DNA of 40,987 bases from a virus: IMG/VR virus record IMGVR_UViG_3300025687_000106, positions 1 through 40,987 of that record; one strand, 5' to 3'. Position numbers and translations under genes: made by a program. The notes beneath the pieces were generated by a model. The model searched no databases and was not told where the DNA came from. It saw only the letters and a program-made list of their open reading frames with translations. This document shows, piece after piece, positions 15,821 to 26,549 of this stretch (its first letter is position 1; each line of letters starts with the position of its first letter).

Positions 15821-16049
15821 ATGAAAAATTTAACCCAAATATAAATATATATCCTTGAGAAACACTTAAAGAAGTAATAAAATTATATTGAGTAAAACTC
15901 CTAAGCATATTTCAAATATAATAACTTGAAAAACTCCGATAACATATAAATTAGCATTTGAATTAGAAAAAGTTTTTAAAATATCTGCTGAATTTTGGTT
16001 AAATATGCAAAACTGATATGATTTATGGGAATTGAGAAATAATAAATAA
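15821..16049 (+). pseudogene. HigA/VapI-like antitoxin, frameshifted
   Basis: Across two or three frames the segments read: YPGETLKEVIKLYGV, then TPKHISNIITGKTPITYKLAFELEKVFKISAEFWLNMQNGYDLW. This is the HigA order (HPGE.LKE.....S.....I..GKRPIT...AL.LA...G.S.EFWLN.Q..YDL). The ATG at 15821 is in a different frame from the first segment, and a -1 shift at an A-run separates the two segments. No toxin gene lies next to it. Either a dead gene, sequencing errors in A-runs, or, less likely, programmed shifting. Confidence 0.75.
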
Positions 16050-16072
16050 TTTTAATTTATAATACAAGAGAT

Positions 16073-16489
16073 ATGAAAACAAAATTAAATATATTACAAT
16101 GAAAATTTTTAGCAAAAGTTAGATGATATACAAAAATGCCAAAATGATACTATTTATGAAAATTATTAGATGAATGATGAGAGCCTACAATGGAGGAAAT
16201 GGTAGAAGTTTGAAAAATGATTACTAATTTTTATGTAAATAAGACAAAAGAACTTGAAGAAAAAACAAAACCAATCAAACAAAAAGAATTTAAAGATTTT
16301 ATTTTAGAAAAAATTGATGAAGAATTTTTAAAACAAAAAAATGAAGAATTAGATGAAAGTGTTGTTTGAACAGAGTTTAAAATGGATTTAGTGGAAATAA
16401 AAGTAATATGATATTGGGAAAAATGAACTTGGTATGATTATGAGATTAAATTTTGAGATGAAAACATAAATTGAACAAAATATTTTTAA
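16073..16489 (+). CDS. unknown 138-aa protein
   Basis: Helical N-terminal half, a Lys/Glu coiled-coil centre, and beta-like end (DLVEIKVIGYWEKGTWYDYEIKF). Preceded by a family 1 variant at 16051-16075. No family recognised. Confidence 0.55.
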
Positions 16490-16521
16490 ATAACTCACTT
16501 ATATAATATAACAAAATAACT

Positions 16522-16866
16522 ATGTATATATGATGTAGTAAGTATTCTATAAATAAAACAATTAAACTTTGTCCTTTTATACAATGAGATGTATATAAAT
16601 ATAATCAACAAGAAGCTATCTTCTTCTTAGAAAAAAAACTAAGAGAACTTATATCAGACAGAAATGAATATAAAACATCTCTTAAAATACATTGAAAACT
16701 TATTAATATATCAGACTGAGTCCATTATATAATCTATACAAAATCATGAAATAATGAACTCCTTATACTTTCATATTCATATAAAAAATTTATATCAAAT
16801 AAAGAATTAAACTATATACAAAAATTTAATATACATAAAATTAAACCAAAATGAAAATATAAGTAA
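16522..16866 (+). CDS. unknown 114-aa protein with atypical codon use
   Basis: Two Cys near the start and mixed alpha/beta sequence. Uses CTT, ATC, TTC and CTC more than its neighbours, like the gene at 3707, which hints at a common foreign source. Preceded by family 2 cassette at 16488-16512. No family recognised. Confidence 0.5.
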
Positions 16867-16902
16867 AAAATAATTTTACTTTTTGTAATAAATATATATT
16901 AT
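16863..16902 (+). promoter_or_regulatory. promoter TTTACT-N16-TATTAT
   Basis: TTTACT 16875-16880 and TATTAT 16897-16902 drive the 16931 gene. A near-palindrome GTAAAA...TTTTAC (16863-16879) overlaps the -35 as at 4610 and 9385. It also covers the stop codon of the preceding gene. Confidence 0.7.
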
Positions 16903-16930
16903 ATATATAGTAAAAATAAAAAATAAAAAG

Positions 16931-17233
16931 ATGACATATAAACAACAAATAACACAAGAATTAAGAGAGTTATGAATATATAACTGATTAGAATATGAAA
17001 GATGAAATATATTACTAAAAGAAGGTTTTTATATATCGAAAGAATTAATTAAATTTCTTAAATATAATGAACCAGTAAAAATTACATCAAATAATATAGA
17101 AATATTTAGGTCCTATTTAGAAGTTACAAAACATACTGTAAGAAATAATGTAATTAATAGAAAATATCTTTATCTTAAATGAGGCTATTATAATAAAAAT
17201 AAATTTATTAAATATATAATAGAAAGAATATAA
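16931..17233 (+). CDS. unknown 100-aa protein
   Basis: Helical and basic; YLEVTKHTVRNNVINRKYLYLKGGYYNKNKFIKY could be a winged-helix-like end. Its stop overlaps the next start by 1 bp. Confidence 0.5.
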
Positions 17234-17574
17234 TGAATAAAAAATATAAAGTAATAAAATCTTTTAAAGATGAAGAAATATGATTTATTAGTGTATGAAG
17301 CTTATATGAAAATATATCACGTATAGCTAATAAAATATTAGAAGTAAATTGATTTATAGAAGAAATAAAAGAAAAAAAAGAAAAAAAATTTGAAAATTTA
17401 CCTAAATATAAAGTATGAGATTATGCTGTTATGATAACTAATAATTATATAGATTATATAAAAATATTTTCTATTACAAAATATGAAAATAATGATATAT
17501 TATATAATGATAGTTGGAATGAAAATGAATTAAGAAAACCTACACAAAAAGAATTAGATTTATATTTCAGATAA
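17233..17574 (+). CDS. unknown 113-aa protein
   Basis: Lys/Glu-rich helical start and beta-like middle (KYKVGDYAVMITNNYIDYIKIFSITKYEN), a pattern of small SH3-like barrels. Last gene before the packaging promoter. Confidence 0.5.
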
Positions 17575-17578
17575 GTTA

Positions 17579-17606
17579 TTTACAAAATATTATACAAAAT
17601 TATAAT
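17579..17606 (+). promoter_or_regulatory. promoter TTTACA-N16-TATAAT
   Basis: TTTACA 17579-17584, TATAAT 17601-17606, spacer 16. Predicted start near 17613 falls on the first base of the hairpin that follows. Confidence 0.85.
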
Positions 17607-17612
17607 ATATAT

Positions 17613-17707
17613 AAGTCCTATTAGTTGTCTCTCTTTCTCTTACTTCTAGGACTTACATATTAATAAAAGTTAATATATTAGAATAATATATTACATAAAA
17701 ATAACTT
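17613..17707 (+). promoter_or_regulatory. structured 5' leader of the packaging operon
   Basis: AAGTCCTA (17613-17620) pairs with TAGGACTT (17647-17654) around a 26-base pyrimidine-rich loop. A second stem-loop TAATATATT/AATATATTA (17671-17693) is nested in AAGTTA/TAACTT (17667-17707). The gene starts at 17734. No other coding sequence is seen in 17575-17733. Confidence 0.6.
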
Positions 17708-17733
17708 AAAAAATTAATACTAATATAATACTT

Positions 17734-18153
17734 ATGCCTAAATGAGATTTCTGAGGTAAAAGAAATACAAATTGATTTAAACAAAATCCACAAAATGCTT
17801 GAAGAAAAAAAAGTGGTATAGCTTTTATAAACGAAGAACTACAAAATAAAGGTAAATATCCTGCTACTAAACAAGATATAGAAGTAAACTATCTTAGTAT
17901 GATATCATTAGAAAGAGATGAATTAGAAAAATTAGCTACAGATACTACTAAACCTATATTGATAAATATATTAGCTAAGAATTTATTAAATGAAAAATGA
18001 TTTGATATAGCTGAAAAGATGTTAGATAGAGGTATATGAAAAGCTAAACAAACTGAAGAAGTAAAACAACAAGTAGAAATAGTAAGTTCTAAAGAGATAG
18101 AGAATAAAGATTTGACAGAATTAAAGAATATTATTAATAATCTAACCAAATAA
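17734..18153 (+). CDS. terminase small subunit-like protein
   Basis: 139 aa. N-terminal NPQNAGRKKSGIAFINEELQNKGKYPATKQDI, then LSMISLERDELEKLATDTTKPILINILAKNLLNEKGFDIAEKMLDRGIGKAKQ, as in phage small-terminase-like proteins of the 'Gxxx.GRK' type (flexible basic start, helical core). It would recognise the packaging site and hand DNA to the large terminase at 30292. First gene of the morphogenesis block and close to its own promoter, though unusually far from terL. Confidence 0.72.
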
Positions 18154-18155
18154 TT

Positions 18156-19094
18156 ATGGCACAAACATTACAATGACTTAGAGATATATATTATGCTATA
18201 TTAAAGGAGGATGAAGATAGTTCTGCATATCCTTTAATACTTACAGATAGTTTATTAAATAGTACACAAAGAAATATATGTGCTTGAAATCTTATAGATT
18301 TAACTACACAAAAAAAAGAACAAATACAAAAAACATCTCTTCCTTTTATATCTACAGATAAATTCTATTCTTCTGTACAAGATAATTATTTAGATACTAC
18401 AGCTATAGTTTGATGAACAACATTAAGTTTAGCTGATAGTTCTAATTTTGCTTCATCAGGTAAATTATGGATAAATGAAAATATAATTACTTATACAGGT
18501 AATACATGAACTTGATTTACTTGAGTTACTTGAATAGAATTTGCTCATTTATCTTGAAGTAGAGTATCACAATTATTTGATTTACCTACTGATTTTGCTA
18601 GTTCAACAAGAGTAATTTATGATAATAGAAAAGCATTAGACCCTATAGATTATAAGAACTTATATTTAGAATTGAATAATTTTAAACCAGGGAGTGTTTG
18701 AACTACTTGACCAATAGATACTACTAATAATTCATCAGGATTCATTTGAGATTGAATAAGACCGTTCTATACTATAATTCACGGTACATACTTATTACCT
18801 TTTCAATATGATGTATCAAATAATATGATACATATGTTATATGAGAAGAAACCAACTACATTATCTAGTTGAACAGATGAAGCTATTATACCTGAAGAAT
18901 ATGCTGATGTTATAGCTTATATAGCTGTAGCAAAAACATTATATAATAGATGAGAAGAAGATAGAGCATTAAAATTATGGAATTATTGATTATGAGAAGT
19001 ATTGAGTATGTATGATTTTTATTGAAAACAAAATATGGAGAAATTAAGTAATCAACGTGTTGAAACAGGTAAAGATGCTATTCTTAATATTTAA
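18156..19094 (+). CDS. head-tail connector/adaptor-like structural protein
   Basis: 312 aa. A helical start, a Ser/Thr/Gly beta-rich centre with many UGA glycines (TTAIVGGTTLSLADSSNFASSGKLWIN), and a helical C-terminal half (EYADVIAYIAVAKTLYNRGEEDRALKLW) resembling phage adaptor proteins that sit below the portal. It follows terS by 2 bp. Function inferred from the fold-like pattern and position. Confidence 0.6.
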
Positions 19095-19192
19095 TGATAT
19101 ACTGAAAGAAAGAAAAGAAAGAACAGATAAAGTATAGTAAACTATGAACTTATGAAAAATGGATATGTATATGTATTTGATTTTTGAAATAG
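19094..19192 (+). CDS. possible 32-aa basic peptide
   Basis: ATG overlaps the preceding stop; Lys-rich then hydrophobic. It covers the start of the GIY-YIG gene in another frame and may only serve translational coupling. Confidence 0.3.
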
Positions 19193-19694
19193 AATTAAGA
19201 TATGAAGAAGTACTAATGTAGAAAGTAGAAAAAGATGATTAGAAACTTCTAGTTGATGTCATGTAATACAAACTTATTATAAAGAATTTGAAGATACTAT
19301 ATTTGTTGAAAATAAAATGCATAAAATTTTTTATAAATATAGATGATTATGAGAATATTTTTTTAATATTTCATTTGAAAAAATAGTAAATGAATTAAAA
19401 AATATAAGTAATAAAAAATTAAATTGAAAATATTGGTATGATAATTTATCTAAAAATGATAAAATAATTTATTTATTAAAATCTTGTGTTGAAGATAAAA
19501 ATTTAATAGAAGCAGAAATATATTGACAATGTTATTTTTGTCCTAAAGTATTAAGAGTGATAAAAGAAAATTGACAAATAGAAGAAAAAGTTGTTAATTT
19601 AGATAAATATACTAATAAAGATATTAAAGAATTAGAAAAAATATCTAAAGAAATAAATCATGAAAAAAAATATTATTATAAAAAAATGAAGTAA
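19152..19694 (+). CDS. GIY-YIG (T5orf172/MUG113-type) nuclease
   Basis: 180 aa. NGYVYVFDFGNRIKIGRSTNVESRKRGLETSSGCHVIQTYYKEFEDTIFVENKMHKIFYKYRGLGEYFF shows the GIY-like YVYVF, the K-I-G-R-S-x-N-x-E-x-R catalytic helix, and the Glu in VENKMH, as in MUG113/T5orf172 domains. A Lys-rich C-terminus with CYFC follows. It sits among structural genes like a homing endonuclease or a moron. Catalytic Arg, Glu and Tyr are present, so it is probably active. Confidence 0.85.
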
Positions 19695-19721
19695 TATTGA
19701 ATTAATTGAAAAATTTAAATA

Positions 19722-19823
19722 ATGTATAAAAATAGATGAAAATTAAAGATATGTAATAAATGTTGAATATTACAATATCATTATAATAGAAGTGAACAAT
19801 GTATTGATTGTAATAAAAAATAA
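19722..19823 (+). CDS. zinc-knuckle peptide (33 aa)
   Basis: ICNKCG near residues 10-15 and CIDC near 28-31 form a double CxxC site on a basic peptide. Typical of small phage zinc-ribbon accessories. Confidence 0.5.
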
Positions 19824-19825
19824 TT

Positions 19826-19999
19826 ATGAAAGAAAGAATACATATATGATGTAGTTGTAATCAATGTAAGCATCCATGAAATAAATTAAGACAATACGAA
19901 AGAAAAAGAGTACATAAATTAAAAAGACATTTATATAAACAAAATCTTAAACAAGGTATATATGATATTATAGAAAAAAGTATTTGATATACAGATTAA
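19826..19999 (+). CDS. small Cys-rich basic protein (57 aa)
   Basis: GCSCNQCKHPGNKLRQYERKR at the start suggests a small metal site followed by an Arg/Lys helix. Three bp after the previous gene. Confidence 0.5.
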
Positions 20000-20012
20000 T
20001 TTGTCAATGGAG

Positions 20013-20040
20013 TTTGTAGTACTTAACATAAGACTATACT
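20013..20040 (+). promoter_or_regulatory. promoter TTTGTA-N16-TATACT
   Basis: TTTGTA 20013-20018, TATACT 20035-20040, spacer 16. It would transcribe the structured RNA and tRNA-Glu that follow. Confidence 0.65.
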
Positions 20041-20050
20041 ATATAAATTA

Positions 20051-20145
20051 CTCAGTTATTATTATATAGTTATGCTATATTGAAATATATAGAGAACTGA
20101 GCCACCTATTTGATTAAACATAGTCGCTACAACTATAAATAGGTG
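20051..20145 (+). ncRNA. two-stem structured RNA upstream of tRNA-Glu
   Basis: Stem 1: CTCAGTT 20051-20057 with AACTGAG 20095-20101, with AU-rich inner pairing. Stem 2: CACCTATTT 20103-20111 with AAATAGGTG 20137-20145, enclosing ATAGT/ACTAT and a CGCTACA loop. The tRNA begins 8 bp later. It may be a stable processed 5' leader or a separate small RNA. There is no open frame of note in this stretch. Confidence 0.6.
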
Positions 20146-20153
20146 CGATATTA

Positions 20154-20230
20154 GAGACTATGGGCAAGTTGGTTAAGCCGCAAGACTTTCAATCTTGAAA
20201 TCAAGGGTTCAAATCCCTTTAGTCTTACCA
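20154..20230 (+). tRNA. tRNA-Glu (anticodon TTC), CCA encoded
   Basis: Acceptor GAGACTA/TAGTCTT (one G-U pair), anticodon stem CAAGA/TCTTG with loop CTTTCAA, T arm AAGGG-TTCAAAT-CCCTT and encoded CCA. The loop centre is TTC (positions 34-36), so it reads GAA/GAG. GAA is a very common codon here, so the phage may boost supply. Confidence 0.93.
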
Positions 20231-20239
20231 TATTATAAA

Positions 20240-20279
20240 TAAAAGATGTTAGCCTTTTTAGGTAATAGTCTTTTTTTTA
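20240..20279 (+). terminator. terminator after tRNA-Glu
   Basis: AAAAGATGTTAGCCT and AGGTAATAGTCTTTT form an imperfect stem followed by a run of Ts. Confidence 0.65.
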
Positions 20280-20282
20280 TTA

Positions 20283-20310
20283 TTTACAAATTATTTTCTA
20301 AGATTAATAT
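20283..20310 (+). promoter_or_regulatory. promoter TTTACA-N16-TAATAT
   Basis: TTTACA 20283-20288 and TAATAT 20305-20310, directly after the terminator and 27 bp before the next gene. An alternative TATAAT at 20308-20313 would give a longer spacer. Confidence 0.7.
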
Positions 20311-20336
20311 AATAATATACATTTAAAAATAAATCA

Positions 20337-21908
20337 ATGAGTTACGATACTGCTAAACCATATAATCCTAAAGATGTTTTTAGTTGAGCATATGTAGATA
20401 ATACATCAAATGTAACATTAATGGATAAATATAGTCCTTATCTTAGGAATTGTAGATTAGATTGAATGGCTATAGAGAGTAGACCATGACATTCATTATT
20501 TGCTACACTTACTGCTTGAGATTATCCTAAAGGTATTTGAAGTTATTTAAGAGCTAATCCTTCTAATGATAGATTAATAGTAAGACATAATACAGATGCA
20601 ACTCATAAACTTTATACTATAGAAGAAGATGGTACTACTACATCTATAACAACAGCTTCAGATATATCTTCAGATAATAGAATGAATTTTCTTAATATAT
20701 GAGATGTTATTTATTGTATGAATGGTAGTGATGATTATGGTAAATTGAATTGAACAACATATACAACACCAAGTACATGAGTAACTAATTTAGCACCATC
20801 ATTTTGAGTATCATTTAATAGTTCTGCTTTTGTATCATGATGGAGTACTAATGCTAATGTAGTATATAAATCAGTATGAGATAATTATGAAGATTTTAAT
20901 AGTTCAGGTTCAGATACATTTACATTCAATGAAACAATTACTTGATTAGCTACAAATTCACAAGCATTGTTTTATTTTACAAAAAACACTGTATCTATGA
21001 CTGGAAAAGCTGATATACAAGATATATGATGAGCTATTAATTATACAACAAGAGCTTTAACTACAAAAGAATGAAGTGTTAATCATAATAGTATAGTAAC
21101 AGCATGAAATTATATATATTATATAACACCTTCTAATAAAATAATGCAAATAGCTCAATGAACTGATGTTGATTGATACGAAGTTATTGAATTGTCTGAA
21201 AGGAAATATGCTTGAATAACTAAAATAATGAGTACATTAGATTTAGACCAAACTGATAGTTTTGGTTATTACTTACCTAAAGAGAATTTAATTAAATGGT
21301 TTTTTAAAACAAAAAATGCTACTTTTAATAATTTATGTATAATTTATGATATTACTAAGAATGCTTTCTTAGTTGATAGCAATAAGTTTTTCTATTGAGG
21401 AGTGTTTTTCAAATGATATAATTATACTATTAGTATGATAGAACCTAAAGTATATTTAGATGAATATTGATATGATGATGAAGACCAACCTATAGAATTT
21501 GAATATCAAACAAAAGCTTTTGATGTATGAAGACCTACATATAAGAAAGAATTATGGGAAGTGAGAACTTATGTTGCTATAAATGATTTAGCAGAATTAA
21601 CACAAGAGATTTATGTAGATTGATGATTAATTGATACAAAAGTTATTGATAGTGATAATATACCTATTTCTACAAGTTGAATATGAACAACTCCTGTATG
21701 AACATATGCTATTTGAACATGATGACATGTATTTGATGATTCACTTTATAATGTAGATATAATAAGAACTAAATGAAATTTACAAGTAAAATGAAAAAAT
21801 ATACGTTTTAGATGGACAAATAATACATTAGCTTGAAGAATACGATTAGAATTTTTAAATATGAGAATAGAGATGTTACCATGAGTACAAAATAATTTAA
21901 CTATATAA
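20337..21908 (+). CDS. large beta-rich virion protein (523 aa)
   Basis: Ser/Thr/Asp/Gly-rich throughout with repeating short beta-strand motifs, as in tail-nozzle or propeller-like phage proteins (e.g. DVIYCMNGSDDYGKLNGTTY, ISTSGIGTTPVGTYAIGTGGHVFDDSLYNVDIIRTKGNLQVKGKNIRFRW split over several strands). The C-terminal ~100 residues look like a jelly-roll end. Dozens of UGA glycines. Likely a structural tail protein. Exact role unknown. Confidence 0.6.
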
Positions 21909-21917
21909 TATTATATT

Positions 21918-22121
21918 ATGGATATATTTAATAAAAAGAAAGTAAAACAATTAGAAGAAAAAGTTTGATATTACAAGAATTTATTAGAACAATGCGAAGA
22001 ATTATGTAAACCAGAAATCTGACTTTATGTAGATAGAGAAGATTTATATGATAAAATAGAGAATAGTCAACAACCAACATTTACAAAGCAAGAACTCTTG
22101 CAATTATTTGATAATTTATAA
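21918..22121 (+). CDS. small coiled-coil protein (67 aa)
   Basis: N-terminal Lys/Glu/Leu coiled coil (KKKVKQLEEKVGYYKNLLEQ), Cys pair, acidic end. Between two structural genes; could be a chaperone or minor virion component. Confidence 0.5.
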
Positions 22122-22124
22122 AAT

Positions 22125-23504
22125 ATGTGATTTGTAAGCTGAACTAAAATAAAATTAACAGCAAAACTTAATGCAGCAGATACAAGTTTAACAGCAGATA
22201 CAGATGTGTGAATAACTGCAGGTCGTTTGTATTGAGTGAATAATAATCAGGAAGAATGGATAGATTTTACTTGAGTAGCAGCAAGTTGAAGTAATTATAC
22301 ATATTCATGATTAACTAGATGATTAAGCCAAACAGCAGACCCTGCTACAGCTTGAACATGAAAAACATGGATAGCATGAAGTGAATTTGTAGTAGTACAA
22401 ATGCATGACCAAATGAGTGATAAACAGAATGGAAGTCCTGTAGCTGTATATGCTGATGCAACAGCGAGAGATGCTGCTATAACAAGTCCAAGTAATTGAA
22501 TGTCTTGTTATTTAACAGCAGAATGAGTATTTAGTGATTATATATGATGAGCATGGACTGATAGAGCTGCAGATACTACACAAAACATGAGTGAAACAGT
22601 TGCTTGAAGATGAGAATTATGAACACAAACTGAAAATGATAATGGTACAGAAACATGAGGTACATGAGCTCCTTTAGTGACAAATCCATTAAGACTATGA
22701 AGAAGTATTCAAAAACAAGCATATACTTATGATGAAGATACATGAGCTGCGAATGCTTATGTAGTTACACTTACTCCTGCTCCAACAGCCTACATAGAAT
22801 GAATGAGAATCAGTGTTAAAATATGAGTTTGAAATACAAACACATGAGCAAGTACAATAAATGTGAACAGTTTATGAGCTAAAGCAATACAAGATAGAGA
22901 TTGAGATGCATTATCAGCTAATCAACTTATAGAAGCACAATTATATGATTTAATATATGATGGAACACAATTTAAATTAATTACAGTTGAAAAAGCAAGT
23001 GATAGTGATGTTACAACATGAACAGATACTATAAAATATGCTTCTCCAAAACAATTAAAAGATACATATTGACAATTATATGGTACAACAGTGTCAGTGG
23101 CATTAGAACAAAAGACATCTAGTTGAACTTATGATTATGAGATAGCTATTTGAGCAGCATGAAATTATTATGAAGTATGGTTTACGATATGGGCATGAAA
23201 TACAGCAGGTTCTCCTGATGCTCAAGCTGAGAGTGTTTTTGTTAAATGAATAACTTGATGAGATAAAACAGTATGGACTTCATGAACATCAAATGTAAAT
23301 TTTTGAACACAACCATGAACACCAGTTTTTCCTACATGAAGTAGAAAGTTAACACTACCTGCTGTTACATATTGAAGTGATTCAGCTACAATAAATAGTA
23401 TAACAATTAATTGAAGTTGAAACTTAGTAATAAATTATACAGCAACATTAGCAGCATGAGGTGAAACTCAAATAGATTGTTATTATGCTAATATTACAAA
23501 TTAA
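22125..23504 (+). CDS. tail fibre-type protein (459 aa)
   Basis: Residues ~190-285 match a common phage fibre module: NPLRLGRSIQKQAY, AYVVTLTPAPTAYIEGMRISVKIG, NTNTGASTINVNSLGAKAIQDRDGDAL, LYDLIYDGTQFKLIT. The rest is repetitive Thr/Ser/Gly/Ala beta sequence with many UGA glycines. Likely binds the cell surface or sits at the baseplate. It ends with an Ala/Gly-rich strand and a Cys-Tyr-Tyr tail. Confidence 0.75.
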
Positions 23505-23514
23505 TTAAAAACAA

Positions 23515-26500
23515 ATGTGAGATTTATGAACATTGACTAGTCTTTGAAGTAATCTTTTAAGAAAAAAGAAAGATGAAACTTTTAAAACGAATAATGTATC
23601 AAAATGAAGTGAAATAAATAAAGATTATACATCATCTTGAACTACTTCATGGTGAAAAGAAGAAGGAAAAATGGTACATTGACAAGATTCATGATGATAT
23701 ATACCTAAAACACAAGCTACACCAGAGTGATATTCTGATACTCCTATTAGTAAACCTAATAAAATCATTTCAAGTACCTCTGAGGCATCCTTATCTACCG
23801 TAGAACCAACAACTACAGATACTAATATTGATACAAAAAGTTGAGATTGGTTGCATAAGGATATTACTGAATGAAAAGTTAAAGATACTTGATTAACTGA
23901 TTGAGTAGTGGAATGAGTATGAGGTACTACTACAGACCAAGCACAAATTACTTGAAAAACTTGATATGAAGATACTAATTGAGATTGAACTATAAGTGCT
24001 GATGAATTATCTTGAGATTATAAAACATTTTATGACCAATTAAGTCCTATAGACCAAAAACAGTTTCTTGCTATATGACAAAATGCTATGGATAAGAATT
24101 TAGATATAGCAGAAGCATATGCAAATTATATGAGAGATTATAATACGACTAAAACAAGAGCTCAAGAAGATGAAGATTATAGATTAAAGATTGAAGGTAT
24201 ATCTGAAGAGATGGCTCAAATACAAGAAAGTCAATCTATAAGAAGAGCACAACAATCTTTAGATAATTTAAAACAAAGTATTTACTATTTATGAAATATG
24301 TGAATGCCTTGACAATCTGCACAAAGAATGGTATCATTAGAAAATCAAATTAATGAAGCTGAAAAAACAACATATGAAGTTAAAAGATTAGTACAATTAG
24401 CTCAATCTGCAAGAGAAGCTGATAAATATAAAAAAGCTGAAGAATATGAAAGACAAGTAGAAGATTTAACAACAAAATTGAATGATGATATTGATAAATC
24501 TATACAAGATGCTTATAATACATTAGTTAATGCTGATAATAATGGTAAATTAGATACAGTAGAAGAACTTACAGCTTTTAGAAATAAATTGTATTTTGAT
24601 TTAGATAGAAGTATTACTTGATTTACTGATGCAAGTATAGAACAAATGCAATTTTTATCATGAGAAGTAAATAATGCTATTAAGGAAGCAAAAGAATATC
24701 AAACAAATAGTATGGTAATTAATAGAGATATGAGTGAATTATCATGATATTATGTTGATTGAAATGGTAATAAGATTATATGAAGTGATTGAGTTGCTAT
24801 ACCTTATCAAATAGCTGCTCCTTTAGAACCTGTATTCGATAAAGATAAATGAATATTGTATACATTTAGTTTAGATGAAAATTGAGGTATTACTACTTCT
24901 GTTAATCAAGTAACAGATGAAAATAATTTTACAGCACAAACTATAGATAGTTATGTAAATTTATTACAAAAAGGTAAAATAGATATAGATGATGTACCAT
25001 GATATATAAGAGATAATCCTACATTTATACAATCTTATGCTAAACAATATCAAGATACTACTTCTCAATATACATGAGATTATAGTACATTAAGTTTTGC
25101 AAATAATCAAAATTTAATTAATAAATATCCTAATGAAGCTTCGTTTAAAAATAATAATCCTGCATGAATAACATGGCAATCTATGTCAAGTAATTTAAGA
25201 AGGTTATTTGATGATGCTTGAATACAATATAGTAAATGAACTCCTAGACCTACAGAAGAATGATGAAATTATGTATTATTTAATTCTGTACAAGATGGTA
25301 TAGATGGTTATATGATAGCATTAACACAAGCTTGAAATCAAAATATTAAGAATAGATTGGCTACTTGGGTATGAACTATGGATACTGAAGCAAATCAAAG
25401 ATATGCTGAAGAAGTTATGTCTTATGCTTGAATACCATCAGACCAAGATATAAGATTTGAAGATTTAAATGAAGACCAATTAAGTTCTTTAGTTGCTGCA
25501 CAAATGCAAAGAGAATCACCTAATTATTATAATGAACTTGTTAATTTATCTGAACAACCTGTTTGAATACAAATAAGTCCTATAGAAGAACAAGTATTTA
25601 AAACAGCAGATAGTATGACTTGAAATCAAAAAGTTAATTATCTTAAAGATGAATGACTATATGATAAATATTTAAATTATCAAGTTCAAAAGAAAGAACA
25701 ATTTGGTTGAGTATATGCTGAAGATGTAGCATTTGATATTACTTCAATATTACCTAGAGATTTATATAGAACTGATGCTGATTTTGAAAGAGTTATAAGA
25801 AAAGTAGAAAATAGTATGAGTAAATTACAAGAACAATGAATAGAATTAACTCCAGAAAATATAGCAAATGATATAAGATGATGGAATATAAATGAATGAG
25901 TTAATCAAGTATTAGCTGAAGATTTAAAGAAAGTATTAACAAGAAATAATACAGAAACTGATAGAATACAATGGACAACTGTAGCAAATTTATTAAATGA
26001 ATGAAAAGATGTTGAAGCTGATAGATATATAAGAAATATGGTAGATGATTTTGTAAAAACTGATTTATGAACAGATGCTATAGATACAACAACAATAAAT
26101 CAAATATTGGAAGATAATAATATATTGAATAATCTTATAGCTAAGAATCCTGATAAGATAGGTGCATTTGATTGAAGAGTAAATGATTTTATGAGAAAAT
26201 TTAAAGATTATCCTGAAATGCAACAATTAAATACACTTCTTACAATGAATCAAGCAGATATAAGAAAATATTTTGCTTGAAGTGCTGTGACTGATTCAGA
26301 AATGAGTGCATTAGTAGATTATATAGGTTGAAATATTAAAATGACACCTAATAATTTATTAACTATGTTAAATACTATTAAAGATAGAACAGAAAATCTT
26401 TATATAAAACAAAGAGAAAAATATTGATATACACCTAAAGCTACAATAACTGAAACATGAGAATTTGCTGAAGAAAGATGGAGGTGAACTTCAAATATTT

Positions 26501-26547
26501 CATCTGAATCTTCAGATGAGGAAATACTTAATTACTTAAATGAATAA
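23515..26547 (+). CDS. large internal virion/ejection-type protein (1010 aa)
   Basis: Low-complexity Ser/Thr/Asp N-terminus (to ~180), a coiled-coil region (about 190-370, with a repeated QxxE/AxxA pattern), then a segment with NNNPAGITWQSM, FNSVQDGIDGYMIAL and RYAEEVMSYAGIPSDQD that resembles the NPGN-type domain of large phage structural proteins. The C-terminal part has KYFAGSAVTDSEMSALVDYIGGNIKMTPNNLLTML, also common in such proteins. It lies just before another giant protein; the pair suggests ejected internal proteins of a short-tailed phage. Confidence 0.65.
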
Positions 26548-26549
26548 TT

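Noticed and set aside
17627-17634. Antisense pairing of GTCTCTCT in the 17.6 kb leader loop with AGAGAGAC in the 30-bp repeat
   Set aside because: Only eight low-complexity bases match; chance is likely without conservation data.
20013-20132. Long-range pseudoknot TTGTAG with CTACAA
   Set aside because: The TTGTAG strand is the -35 region of the promoter at 20013 and would not be in the RNA.
20154-20230. tRNA as a UGA-decoding (anticodon TCA) suppressor
   Set aside because: The sequence TTTCAA in the loop first suggests TCA, but with the perfect 5-bp stem CAAGA/TCTTG the loop is CTTTCAA and positions 34-36 are TTC (Glu). UGA decoding must rely on a host tRNA-Gly.
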